A stretch of 54,749 bases of DNA, from assembly GCF_000972495.1 (NCBI RefSeq), contig NZ_LATM01000030.1:1-54749 (forward strand), given 5' to 3'. Positions 1 to 7,889 of the stretch are shown here, one piece after another. The notes under the pieces were generated by a model, which was given only the letters and a program-made list of their open reading frames with translations, did not search any database and was not told where the DNA came from. The translations under genes and the position numbers were made by a program. Origin of the DNA: Hymenobacter terrenus. Lineage in GTDB: Bacteria > Bacteroidota > Bacteroidia > Cytophagales > Hymenobacteraceae. Position 1 is the stretch's first letter; each line of letters begins with the position of its first letter.

Positions 1-72
1 TTAAGGTACGACAAGTGCCTGATTTCTCTACTTTAGCTTGGTCTAATTTACTGGGAGGAGGTCAGGAGGAGG

Positions 73-387
73 TCACAGTGGGTGGAAATCTGTCTCGGAT
101 TCCAGGGACTTATTACTCACCACGCCTAAGCGGCTATGTAAGTAGGACGTGTCTATCGAAGTAGCTCGCACTTGCCGCTCCACCATTTCTAGCAGAAGCA
201 CATTCTCTTTTGTTGGGTCGAGGTGAAACTTTTTGCCCTCATAATACCATCGAGTAAAACGGTAGTTATTTGCATGGTGCAAGAGCGAGTCATTGGGCAT
301 AAAATCCCAGAAATAGCTATCGCAGATACTGTATAAATGTACGTCACTTACTGTCCGCTTCCGACGGATATAGCTGCTACATTCCAC
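73..387 (-). pseudogene. C-terminal fragment of an SGNH/AlgX-like protein
   Basis: A 104-residue reading frame just downstream of the membrane-protein gene, with a 27-base gap. It contains a DSYFW stretch, then an aromatic FTRWYY stretch, then a hydrophobic strand ending in E-R-Q. This order resembles the C-terminal SGNH/AlgX-type acetyltransferase-like proteins of Bacteroidota, in which GDSYYW is followed by fWYY and a final strand near the catalytic region. The glycine expected before DSY is Cys here, and the N-terminal two thirds of such a protein are absent, so I read it as a decayed remnant. It could instead be a small intact gene of unknown function. The family assignment is inference from short motifs only. 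Confidence 0.35.
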
Positions 388-414
388 GCATCAAGATTAA
401 TTCTTTAGAACACA

Positions 415-1926
415 CTATTTATCTTCAGCCGGGGGCTGGTAGAACTTGGGGGGAGGTTCCTGCCCACCAGGACCAGCCCAAATAGCTTTTTGATGAAAAT
501 AAAGCGCATAATCCCGATTGATTGCATGAGTACTATCAGTCGTGATATCGTAGTAAAGCAAGGTTTGGGGGCGAGCTGCTTTCGACAAGGCCGCTATTTG
601 GAGGCGCTGAGCTGGTATAGTCCGCAGCAGGCGGTAACGGGCGCGGAGGGTCGCATCGTAGCGAGCGGCACTGCCGCTTACCCAGTCGTGATAAGCTAGC
701 ACGGCGTTGTTGCTGGCTCGACCTATATCACGGTGAGCTACACGCAAGTTGTGGTCAGTAGCCAGGTTGAGGAAGAGCCCAGCCCACAGCAGGATAGTAA
801 TAGGTCGCGACCATTCGGGGTGCACGCTAAGACGTTGCAGCCACGTGGCTTTGCGGGCTACCAGCAGGCCAGTCAGTACTGTCGCAAACCATCCTAATAA
901 GAAAAGCAAGTACATACTAGCTCGAGCGCGAGGCGGCATCAGTCCGCCCGTAGCCCAGTAGCTAGGCAGGGCTGCAAGGGGTAATAAAGCTAGTAGAAAG
1001 CTCCCTGCCAACAGTAGATGGGCTGGCTGCTGATTAGCTAGCCGACGCAGCGCTGGTGGCAGCACTGCCACTACACGAACCAGAGCCGGAAGAGCCAATA
1101 GGGTACTGAATAGTAGTACACCACTACTTACCCAGTTCAGCAATAGATATCCTGAACTGGCTATAGAACCAGCCACCATCCAGGACAAGGATACGGGCAC
1201 GTCAATTATGGCAGCCCGGGCCATATTGCCGGGCGCAAACAATGACACTGCCAGCGCGACGCTAAACCACAGCCCCATCCCTGTTAGCGCCACGCGCCGA
1301 GGACCACGCCGCCACCATTCCCACAGGCCCAGAGCGGCTACCGCCGCTAGAAGCGGTAAGGCAATTATTTCATTCGACCATAGTAAACACGTTCCCAGTA
1401 ATAGGTTTAGGAACAACCAGCGACTACGATATCCAGCCTCGGCTTGCCAGTAGCTTACCAATGTAGCCAGCCAAAAAACCAGTACTACTGTGGGCAACGT
1501 GTATACAGCTAGCCCATTGAACCAATAGACCGATTCAGATACGCTGGGATTTTGAAGTAGCCACAGAGCCAACAAGACAGTAGCCGTCAGCCCACGAGTA
1601 GCGCTGGACCATACAGCACCCAGCAAGGCACCGAGCAAGGTATATAGGCTAACGAGTAATAGTCCTAATGTAAGGAGTGGTACTAACCAATAGATATCGA
1701 GTAAGCCCCGCGCCAACGGACTGACTTCGGTGAGAATTACAGAGGTAAATAAACGGCCCGTGAGATGCAGGTATAAGTCACGTTGGGTTATCCAAAAGCC
1801 TAAGTCACGCCGTTGCACAGCGTCGGAGTAGTCATCAGCTCCCGGATGACTATAGAAGCTCAACACTACGAAGGGAAGCACTGTCAGGAAGACCAGCAGC
1901 ACGGCCAGTCGTTTTTGGTTGCGCAT
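415..1926 (-). CDS. Polytopic membrane protein, DUF6056-like (possible GT-C-type glycosyltransferase)
   Basis: About 503 residues with roughly ten hydrophobic segments. After the first membrane segment comes S-H-P-G-A-D-D-Y, an acidic DD pair in the first periplasmic loop, as in DUF6056 proteins and in GT-C glycosyltransferases that use lipid-linked sugars. The frame opens at a TTG at 1950, but the ATG at 1926 gives a clean N-terminus (MRNQKRLAVLLVFL), so I prefer it. It lies downstream of a GT2 polyprenyl-phosphate glycosyltransferase-like gene, 46 bases away. The pair suggests that one enzyme charges a lipid carrier with sugar and this protein moves or transfers it during surface-glycan assembly. 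The membrane topology is visible; the function is inference. Confidence 0.7.
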   Translation of the reverse strand: MRNQKRLAVLLVFLTVLPFVVLSFYSHPGADDYSDAVQRRDLGFWITQRDLYLHLTGRLFTSVILTEVSPLARGLLDIYWLVPLLTLGLLLVSLYTLLGALLGAVWSSATRGLTATVLLALWLLQNPSVSESVYWFNGLAVYTLPTVVLVFWLATLVSYWQAEAGYRSRWLFLNLLLGTCLLWSNEIIALPLLAAVAALGLWEWWRRGPRRVALTGMGLWFSVALAVSLFAPGNMARAAIIDVPVSLSWMVAGSIASSGYLLLNWVSSGVLLFSTLLALPALVRVVAVLPPALRRLANQQPAHLLLAGSFLLALLPLAALPSYWATGGLMPPRARASMYLLFLLGWFATVLTGLLVARKATWLQRLSVHPEWSRPITILLWAGLFLNLATDHNLRVAHRDIGRASNNAVLAYHDWVSGSAARYDATLRARYRLLRTIPAQRLQIAALSKAARPQTLLYYDITTDSTHAINRDYALYFHQKAIWAGPGGQEPPPKFYQPPAEDK

Positions 1927-1972
1927 GATGTGGTGGAGGCAACAATGCAAAACTTGTTATATATGCTTTTAA

Positions 1973-2902
1973 TTAATCATATGTTTTCCGCACCACGTAC
2001 AGTGGCCGCTGGCGAGCGGCGTCCAATCCCCGCCATACATATTCGCCGATGACACCAAGTGCAATCATCTGGAAAGCAGAGACGAAGAGAAGTACTACCA
2101 TGAGAGTAGTCCAGCCGGCAGGCTCGTCTGGCCGCGCAATTTTGAGGGCAATCACATAAAGACCATACATTAGGGCAATAGCACCAAGGCTAAGGCCCAA
2201 TGCCGAAATAGCCCGAATAGGCACGAAGGAAAAAGCCAGGAGCGAATCGACTAGCAGCTTGATTTTTTTGGAAAGCGTCCAGCGCGACTTGCCAATCTGG
2301 CGCTTGCGGCGGGTATACGGAATACTAACATAGGCAAATCCCAGCCATATCATGAGGTAAAAGACATTAGAATTACGCTCATGGAGCTTCAGGACTTCGA
2401 GTGCTACCTGACGATCGAAGAAAACGAAGTCAAAGCCGCCATCAGGAATATTACGGAGGGCGAGGTTCTTCATCAGCCAGTGGAAAAACCGGGCCATGAC
2501 CTCGGAAAAGCCTGTTTCCTCACGGTCCTGGCGGTTTCCGATGACCAATTTAAAGCCCTGCTGCCAATGGCTATACATTTGCGCCATCAATGCAGGAGGG
2601 TCCTGCAGGTCGGCAGTGATGACAGCCAAACAGTCGCCAGTGGCATGGGCCATTCCGGCCACGATGGCATTATAGGAACCCACATTGCCGGCTAAATCGA
2701 CGATACGAATACGGCCAGGGTAGAGCACTTGCGCCCGTCGCAGAGCCCCCAAGGTATCGTCTCCTGAGCCGTCGTTTACAAATACGTATTCAAAAGTGAC
2801 TTCGGATGGAAATCCAGCCTCATTCGCCACCAACTCCCGGGTTGTCACTGGGATGTTGTCTTCGTTGTAATAGCAGGGAACGATGACGGAGAGCTTGGGC
2901 AT
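1973..2902 (-). CDS. Family 2 glycosyltransferase, DPM1/GtrB/ArnC type
   Basis: A 309-residue enzyme with an N-terminal GT-A domain: LSVIVPCYYNE at the start, VFVNDGSGDDT, then the nucleotide/metal motif ADLQDPP near residue 100. The acceptor-side segment RRKRQIGKSRW follows near 205. Two C-terminal hydrophobic helices (about 225-255 and 265-290) anchor it in the inner membrane. This architecture is that of enzymes transferring a sugar from a nucleotide donor to a polyprenyl-phosphate carrier, as in GtrB and ArnC. It lies between the amino-sugar genes and a multispanning membrane protein, consistent with decorating a lipid-linked surface glycan. The exact sugar cannot be read from sequence. 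Confidence 0.88.
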   Translation of the reverse strand: MPKLSVIVPCYYNEDNIPVTTRELVANEAGFPSEVTFEYVFVNDGSGDDTLGALRRAQVLYPGRIRIVDLAGNVGSYNAIVAGMAHATGDCLAVITADLQDPPALMAQMYSHWQQGFKLVIGNRQDREETGFSEVMARFFHWLMKNLALRNIPDGGFDFVFFDRQVALEVLKLHERNSNVFYLMIWLGFAYVSIPYTRRKRQIGKSRWTLSKKIKLLVDSLLAFSFVPIRAISALGLSLGAIALMYGLYVIALKIARPDEPAGWTTLMVVLLFVSAFQMIALGVIGEYVWRGLDAARQRPLYVVRKTYD

Positions 2903-2957
2903 TGAAAATACTGCTGATTTTATATGGCTGGTTTCCGGTTCACAAGCTTATAAGGAC

Positions 2958-4076
2958 TTACTTACTAAGTATCTGTAGCTCAAAGCTACGGATACCCGCA
3001 GCTACAATGGCCACATGCTCCTCCGTCATACCGGGCCACATGGGCAAGCTAAGGCAAGTGGCGGCGAGTTTCTCTGCGATGGGAAACTTACCCGCCGGCA
3101 GGTCGAGGTTGGCGTACGCCTTCTGGAGGTGAGGTGGCACGGGGTAGTGAATCATCGTACCAATGCCTTGACCCATCAGGTGTTGCTGAAGAGCATCACG
3201 GTGGGCTGTATGCACCACATAAAGATGATACACATGGGTGGCGCCCTCGGCTATTGCTGGCAGACGTAGTGCCTCAATGTCGGCCAGATGCTGATTATAC
3301 CAGGTAGCTACTTGCTGGCGCTGACGTGTCCAATCAGGCAGCTGTTGTAGTTTTATGCGTAACAAAGCAGCCTGTAGCTCATCGAGACGAGAATTATAGC
3401 CTGTTACTTCATTGTAATACTTCTGCTGGGAGCCATAGTTGCGCAGTACCTGTACTCTCCGGGCTAGTTCGGCATCGTTGGTGGTTACGGCTCCAGCATC
3501 GCCGAGGGCGCCCAGATTTTTGCCCGGGTAAAAGCTAGTACCATTTACGTGGCCGAAACTACCGGTCAGCCTCCCGGCAAATGCCGCACCCTGCGCCTGA
3601 GCATTATCTTCTACCACGTACAAGCTATGCTGAGCAGCTAAGGCCATGATTTCCGTCATGCGACAGGCTTGACCGTAGAGATGCACTGGCATAATGACCC
3701 GGCTACGTGGTGTAATAGCCTTGGCAACAAGAGTAGGGTCGAGGTTGCTAGTAGAAGGTTCAGGCTCAACTGGCACAGGCATGGCGCCTACATGCGTCAC
3801 CGCTAACCAGGTAGCAATATATGTATTAGAAGGAACAATCACCTCATCACCCGGGCCTATTCCTAATACCTGCAAAGCCAGCACCAGCGCATCGAGACCG
3901 TTAGCTACGCCCACGGTATTGCTCACCTGATTGAAAGCCGAGAATTCCTGCTCAAACTGCCTCACTTCCTCACCCAGTACATACCAATAGGAATCATAAA
4001 CGCGGATAAAAGCCGCGGTCATGGTATCGCGTAAGGGTGCATGCTGAGGTTCGAAAGCAAGAAAAGGAACATTCAT
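2958..4076 (-). CDS. DegT/DnrJ/EryC1/StrS aminotransferase (FdtB-like)
   Basis: A 372-residue PLP-dependent sugar aminotransferase of normal length for the family. The PLP lysine is K186 in SFYPGKNLGALGDAG, and the pyridine-ring acid is D157 in VVEDNAQAQGA. The VPSNTYIAT and NSRLDELQAA stretches are family hallmarks. The neighbouring 3,4-ketoisomerase makes a dTDP-3-keto-6-deoxyhexose, so the likely reaction is transamination at C3 to dTDP-3-amino-3,6-dideoxyhexose (FdtB/QdtB type). It is followed by 55 bases and the GT2 gene, and preceded by the acyltransferase by 21 bases, so one operon is likely. Fold and cofactor are secure; the C3 specificity is inferred from the neighbours. Confidence 0.9.
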   Translation of the reverse strand: MNVPFLAFEPQHAPLRDTMTAAFIRVYDSYWYVLGEEVRQFEQEFSAFNQVSNTVGVANGLDALVLALQVLGIGPGDEVIVPSNTYIATWLAVTHVGAMPVPVEPEPSTSNLDPTLVAKAITPRSRVIMPVHLYGQACRMTEIMALAAQHSLYVVEDNAQAQGAAFAGRLTGSFGHVNGTSFYPGKNLGALGDAGAVTTNDAELARRVQVLRNYGSQQKYYNEVTGYNSRLDELQAALLRIKLQQLPDWTRQRQQVATWYNQHLADIEALRLPAIAEGATHVYHLYVVHTAHRDALQQHLMGQGIGTMIHYPVPPHLQKAYANLDLPAGKFPIAEKLAATCLSLPMWPGMTEEHVAIVAAGIRSFELQILSK

Positions 4077-4097
4077 CCGGAAAAGATAAGAATAAAG

Positions 4098-5054
4098 CTA
4101 GCGGCTACCACATGCCAATACATGGCTAGTGGCCCCAAGCCGGAAACCTAACTTTTCGCAGGTCCGAAATACGGCGTGGTTGGTGGCTTGGGTAGTCATC
4201 AGAACTGCTTCGTGGTGCAGGGCTTGGGCCCGGTGGAGGGTTTCGGCCACCAACTTTGTGTGCCACCCGCGATTGGTGCGCCCCACGGCAGTGAGTAACA
4301 CCCGCGAAAGCCGAGTGCCGAGAGCCGACGCGTCTTTTTCGAGGTCACTGATAGCTAGAAAAGAATCAATGGGCAAATCGTCAGCATTGGGTACCAATAC
4401 GGTATCAGCCAATTTGTTGACTATTGTGTTCTCAGCATAGCGGGCTAAATAGGCATCTGCTTGAGCCTCTGTGAACCAGGCATCTGAATGGACTCGGTCG
4501 TAAGGATTACGGGCAGCCGCGGCGATGCGACCGATATGAGCGACTTCTTCGATTTGCGCCGCCCGCACGGGGTAGCGAGGGTAATCGAATGCTGGAAGTT
4601 GGTCGTGGTAGTACGTCAGCCGGGTTTCGACCAATTGCCAGCCTGCAGCGGTTAGGCCTTGCAGGAGTTGTACATCTTCCGCCGGCACGATGCTAGAGAC
4701 GTAGAACGACCCGTTACGGGCCACTAAGTACTCGCGCAAGGCTAGAGCGGCTTGGCTCAACTTAGCGGTTGTGACTTGGGGGCCGAAAAGCCCAGTGAAT
4801 AGGCGGAACGTAGGAGTACCGAAATAGTCAGAATCCCATGGTAAGTGGCTCAGCAGCCACCTTACCTCTGTTCCGTCCACCGTGGGGGAATAAATCTCCG
4901 TACCCGATTCTTGGCCCCATCGCCCGGCGACACCTGTACCAAATAATTGCTGCTGAAGTTCTTCAGGAAATTGGCGCAGGAAATAATAGGGAGAATAGTA
5001 GGCCAGCTTAGCCGCCCGGTTCGCCACCAATTGATCTAAGCTGGCGACACCCAT
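4098..5054 (-). CDS. GNAT-family sugar-amine acyltransferase (WecD-like)
   Basis: 318 residues. The N-terminal half has LPWDSDYFG followed by a predicted strand-rich region, as in dTDP-fucosamine acetyltransferase WecD. The C-terminal half is a GNAT-like fold ending in an A-V-F-R-T-C-E-K-L-G-F motif typical of acetyl-CoA binding. It probably acylates the 3-amino group made by the adjacent aminotransferase. Typical FdtC enzymes are left-handed beta-helix acyltransferases, so a GNAT enzyme here would be a non-orthologous replacement. The first 19 bases overlap the end of the ketoisomerase gene, which points to translational coupling. Acyl donor and exact acceptor are inferred. Confidence 0.75.
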   Translation of the reverse strand: MGVASLDQLVANRAAKLAYYSPYYFLRQFPEELQQQLFGTGVAGRWGQESGTEIYSPTVDGTEVRWLLSHLPWDSDYFGTPTFRLFTGLFGPQVTTAKLSQAALALREYLVARNGSFYVSSIVPAEDVQLLQGLTAAGWQLVETRLTYYHDQLPAFDYPRYPVRAAQIEEVAHIGRIAAAARNPYDRVHSDAWFTEAQADAYLARYAENTIVNKLADTVLVPNADDLPIDSFLAISDLEKDASALGTRLSRVLLTAVGRTNRGWHTKLVAETLHRAQALHHEAVLMTTQATNHAVFRTCEKLGFRLGATSHVLACGSR

Positions 5055-5458
5055 CTTTGACGGAAAACTTCGTAATCCCGGATGTAATCATCTTCAGCGT
5101 AGGGCTCCGATGCCAAAACCAACTGTACTGCCGCGTGTGAGTACTGCATGGTATGCCACACACTGGGTGGCACATACAACCCTACAAAAGGGTCTTCTAA
5201 GCGAAAAATATTTATATCACCATTGGCGAGCTCCGTAGTGACGATAATACGGCCAGCCACGGCAATAAGTACTTGCTCGGTGCGGTGGTGGGCGTGACGG
5301 CCCCGTACGATACTTTCTGGGGTATAGTAAGTCCAAAAGAACCGCTGCACAGTAAACGGCAGCGGTTCTTTTGCACTTTCACCCACAGAAATATAGCCGA
5401 TACCCGGTTCTCCTAACTTTGGAAATTGAATAAGATGGGGCGCCGGATATGCAGCCAT
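5036..5458 (-). CDS. WxcM/FdtA-type dTDP-sugar 3,4-ketoisomerase
   Basis: A 140-residue single cupin. It has the family pattern G-R-H-A-H-H-R-T-E-Q (metal/active-site histidines), an internal GRIIVTTELANG turn, and LYVPPSVWHTMQYS with a conserved His. The end, EDDYIRDYEVF, matches the E-x-D-Y-I-R-x-Y-x-x-F tail of FdtA/QdtA/WxcM proteins. The reaction is conversion of dTDP-4-keto-6-deoxyglucose to a 3-keto isomer in the cytoplasm. It starts 6 bases after the UDP-glucuronate decarboxylase gene and overlaps the acyltransferase, so it sits in the middle of a tight operon. The dTDP-4-keto donor genes (rmlA, rmlB) are not in the window. Confidence 0.88.
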   Translation of the reverse strand: MAAYPAPHLIQFPKLGEPGIGYISVGESAKEPLPFTVQRFFWTYYTPESIVRGRHAHHRTEQVLIAVAGRIIVTTELANGDINIFRLEDPFVGLYVPPSVWHTMQYSHAAVQLVLASEPYAEDDYIRDYEVFRQRWVSPA

Positions 5459-5464
5459 AGATGT

Positions 5465-6412
5465 CTATTTCACGTGCTCCTTGAAATACTCAAGTGTACG
5501 ACGCAGTCCTTCGGCGCGGTCTACTTTAGGCTCCCAGCCGAGGATTTCCTTGGCCTTGCTGATATCCGGCCGGCGCTTCATGGGGTCATTCTCGGGCAAC
5601 GCCTGGTAGGTGGGCTTGAACTCAACGCCAGTGAGACGAGCAATTTCTTCGCCGAATTCCTTGATGGTTATTTCCGACGGGTTTCCGATGTTCACTGGCA
5701 AGTGGTAATCACTGAGCAACAAGCGGTAAATACCTTCTACCAAGTCATCTACGTAACAGAACGAGCGGGTTTGCGAGCCGTCGCCGAACACGGTTAGGTT
5801 CTCACCGCGCAGGGCCTGCGACAAGAAAGCTGGCAGCACGCGGCCGTCGTCGAGGCGCATGCGGGGACCGTAGGTATTGAAAATGCGGATAATGCGCGTT
5901 TCCAGCCCATGGTGGTTATGGTAGGCCATGGTGATGGCTTCTTGGAAGCGCTTGGCTTCGTCGTAGCAGCCACGGGGCCCAACGGGGTTCACGTTGCCGA
6001 AGTACTCTTCCACCTGAGGGTGAATTTCGGGGTCGCCATATACCTCTGAAGTACTGGCAATCAGCACCCGGGCACCTTTCACCCGCGCCAGACCAAGCAG
6101 GTTGTGAGTACCCAGGGAGCCCACTTTCAGCGTTTGAATCGGTATTTTGAGGTAGTCGATGGGTGAGGCAGGCGAGGCGAAATGCAAGATGTAATCGAGC
6201 TTGCCTGGCACGAACACAAACTTGCTCACATCGGCTTGATGAAACTCGAAATCGGGCCGCCCAAACAGGTGCTCGATGTTTTGGAGCGAACCCGTAATTA
6301 GGTTGTCCATGGCGACGACGTGGTAGCCTTCAGCCAGAAACCGGTCGCAAAGGTGGGAGCCCAGAAAACCAGCTCCGCCGGTTATTAGTACGCGTTTTTT
6401 CTCTTCGGACAT
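5465..6412 (-). CDS. UDP-glucuronate decarboxylase (UDP-xylose synthase)
   Basis: A 315-residue extended-SDR enzyme. The Rossmann motif is G12-G-A-G15-F-L-G18, the active-site pair is Y150-x-x-x-K154 in CYDEAK, and TSEVYGDP plus GPRMRLDDGRV follow the UXS pattern. It converts UDP-glucuronate to UDP-xylose with bound NAD. The gene immediately upstream makes UDP-glucuronate, which supports this assignment over UDP-glucose 4-epimerase or dTDP-glucose 4,6-dehydratase. It is separated from ugd by 69 bases that contain a strong hairpin, so its expression may be set partly by read-through. Confidence 0.93.
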   Translation of the reverse strand: MSEEKKRVLITGGAGFLGSHLCDRFLAEGYHVVAMDNLITGSLQNIEHLFGRPDFEFHQADVSKFVFVPGKLDYILHFASPASPIDYLKIPIQTLKVGSLGTHNLLGLARVKGARVLIASTSEVYGDPEIHPQVEEYFGNVNPVGPRGCYDEAKRFQEAITMAYHNHHGLETRIIRIFNTYGPRMRLDDGRVLPAFLSQALRGENLTVFGDGSQTRSFCYVDDLVEGIYRLLLSDYHLPVNIGNPSEITIKEFGEEIARLTGVEFKPTYQALPENDPMKRRPDISKAKEILGWEPKVDRAEGLRRTLEYFKEHVK

Positions 6413-6423
6413 AAGTAAATGTT

Positions 6424-6458
6424 GAACTTCAGGCTGCTTTGGCCGCAGCCTGAAGTTC
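6424..6458. terminator. 14-bp perfect hairpin between ugd and the decarboxylase gene
   Basis: Arms 6424-6437 and 6445-6458 are exact complements with a 7-base loop. On the transcribed (minus) strand the stem is not followed by a U-run, so it is more likely an attenuator or an mRNA-stability element inside the operon than a full intrinsic terminator. Confidence 0.6.
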
Positions 6459-6481
6459 TTTATAAAGCTTTCGCCTTTGTT

Positions 6482-7825
6482 TTAGGATACTACGGGCTCT
6501 CTGTGCTCTGTTTTCACGCCAATGCAATGGTAGGCAAACCCTAGCTCTTTCAGTTCATTGGCTTCGTAGATATTGCGACCATCAAAAATGACCTTCTGCT
6601 TCATCAGACGCGCAATGACGTCGAAATTTGGTGAGCGGAAATCGGGCCATTCCGTTACTACCAGTAGCGCATCGGCGTCTATCAAAGCGGCAAACTCGTC
6701 TTTGGCATACGTCACGGTATCTTCGAGAGAGTGACGCGCTTCGGGCATAGCTACAGGGTCGTACACGGTTACGGTGCAGCCAGCGGCAAGCAGCTTCTCG
6801 ATGATTACCAGTGACGGAGCTTCACGCATGTCGTCAGTTTTAGGCTTGAAAGAGAGGCCCCATATCGCCATTTTCAGGCCCTTCAGCTCGCCGCCGAAGT
6901 GGCGGCTTACTTTGTCGAACAGCACCGATTTCTGCTCCTCATTCACGCTTTCTACGGCTCGTAGCACCTGCATGTCGTAGCCGTTTTCTTGGGCTGTTTT
7001 AATCAGAGCCTTTACGTCTTTAGGGAAGCAGGAGCCACCGTAGCCGATGCCAGGGTAGATAAACTTGGTGCCGATACGGGCATCGGAACCGATGCCTTGT
7101 CGCACCTTGTTCACGTCGGCTCCCATGATTTCGCACAGGTTAGCGACGTCATTCATGAAGCTGATTTTCGTGGCCAGCATGGAGTTGGCTGCATATTTCG
7201 TCATCTCAGCGGAAGGAATATCCATGAAGATGATGGGGTGACCGTTGAGCAGGAAGGGCTTGTAAAGCCGACGCATCACTTCTTCGGCTCGCTCGGAGGC
7301 TACGCCCACCACAATGCGGTCGGGCTTGAGGAAGTCGTCGATAGCAGCACCTTCTTTCAGGAACTCCGGGTTAGAAGCCACGTCAAACTCGATGTCGGCG
7401 CCGCGCTTGGCCAGGGCCTGTTCGATTTCGGCGCGCACTTTGGCGGCCGTACCTACAGGTACGGTACTTTTAGTAACGATAACACCATAGCTGTTCATAT
7501 TTTCGCCGATGCCGCGCGCTACGGCCAGCACGTATTTCAAATCGGCCGAGCCATCCTCGCCGGGGGGAGTGCCTACGGCGATAAACGCCACGTCGCAATC
7601 CTTAATAGCATCGGCTAGGTTCGTGGAAAAGTGCAATCGCCCTTTCTCGACGTTGCGGCTCACCATCTCTTCCAAGCCAGGCTCGTAGATGGGTAAAATG
7701 CCTTTGTGTAGGTTGTCAATCTTTTTCTGGTCGATGTCAATGCAGGTCACGTCGATGCCTACTTCGGCAAAACAAGTTCCTGTTACTAGACCGACGTAGC
7801 CGGTACCCACTACTGCTATTTTCAT
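6482..7825 (-). CDS. ugd: UDP-glucose 6-dehydrogenase
   Basis: A 447-residue enzyme of the usual length. The N-terminal NAD-binding motif is VVGTGYVGL, TKSTVPVGT and NPEFLKEGAAIDDFLKPDR follow, and the catalytic cysteine is C266 in GYGGSCFPKD. The C-terminal UDP-binding domain has FKPKTDDMREAPS. It oxidises UDP-glucose twice with NAD to UDP-glucuronate, the substrate of the next gene. The start is the ATG at 7825. It lies 64 bases after asnB, so it may share transcription with it. Confidence 0.96.
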   Translation of the reverse strand: MKIAVVGTGYVGLVTGTCFAEVGIDVTCIDIDQKKIDNLHKGILPIYEPGLEEMVSRNVEKGRLHFSTNLADAIKDCDVAFIAVGTPPGEDGSADLKYVLAVARGIGENMNSYGVIVTKSTVPVGTAAKVRAEIEQALAKRGADIEFDVASNPEFLKEGAAIDDFLKPDRIVVGVASERAEEVMRRLYKPFLLNGHPIIFMDIPSAEMTKYAANSMLATKISFMNDVANLCEIMGADVNKVRQGIGSDARIGTKFIYPGIGYGGSCFPKDVKALIKTAQENGYDMQVLRAVESVNEEQKSVLFDKVSRHFGGELKGLKMAIWGLSFKPKTDDMREAPSLVIIEKLLAAGCTVTVYDPVAMPEARHSLEDTVTYAKDEFAALIDADALLVVTEWPDFRSPNFDVIARLMKQKVIFDGRNIYEANELKELGFAYHCIGVKTEHREPVVS

Positions 7826-7889
7826 GTGGAGAGTTTACTTAAGGTTGATTCGGACTGAGCAAAGGTAGTTCTGTTACTAGTATTCGCTA

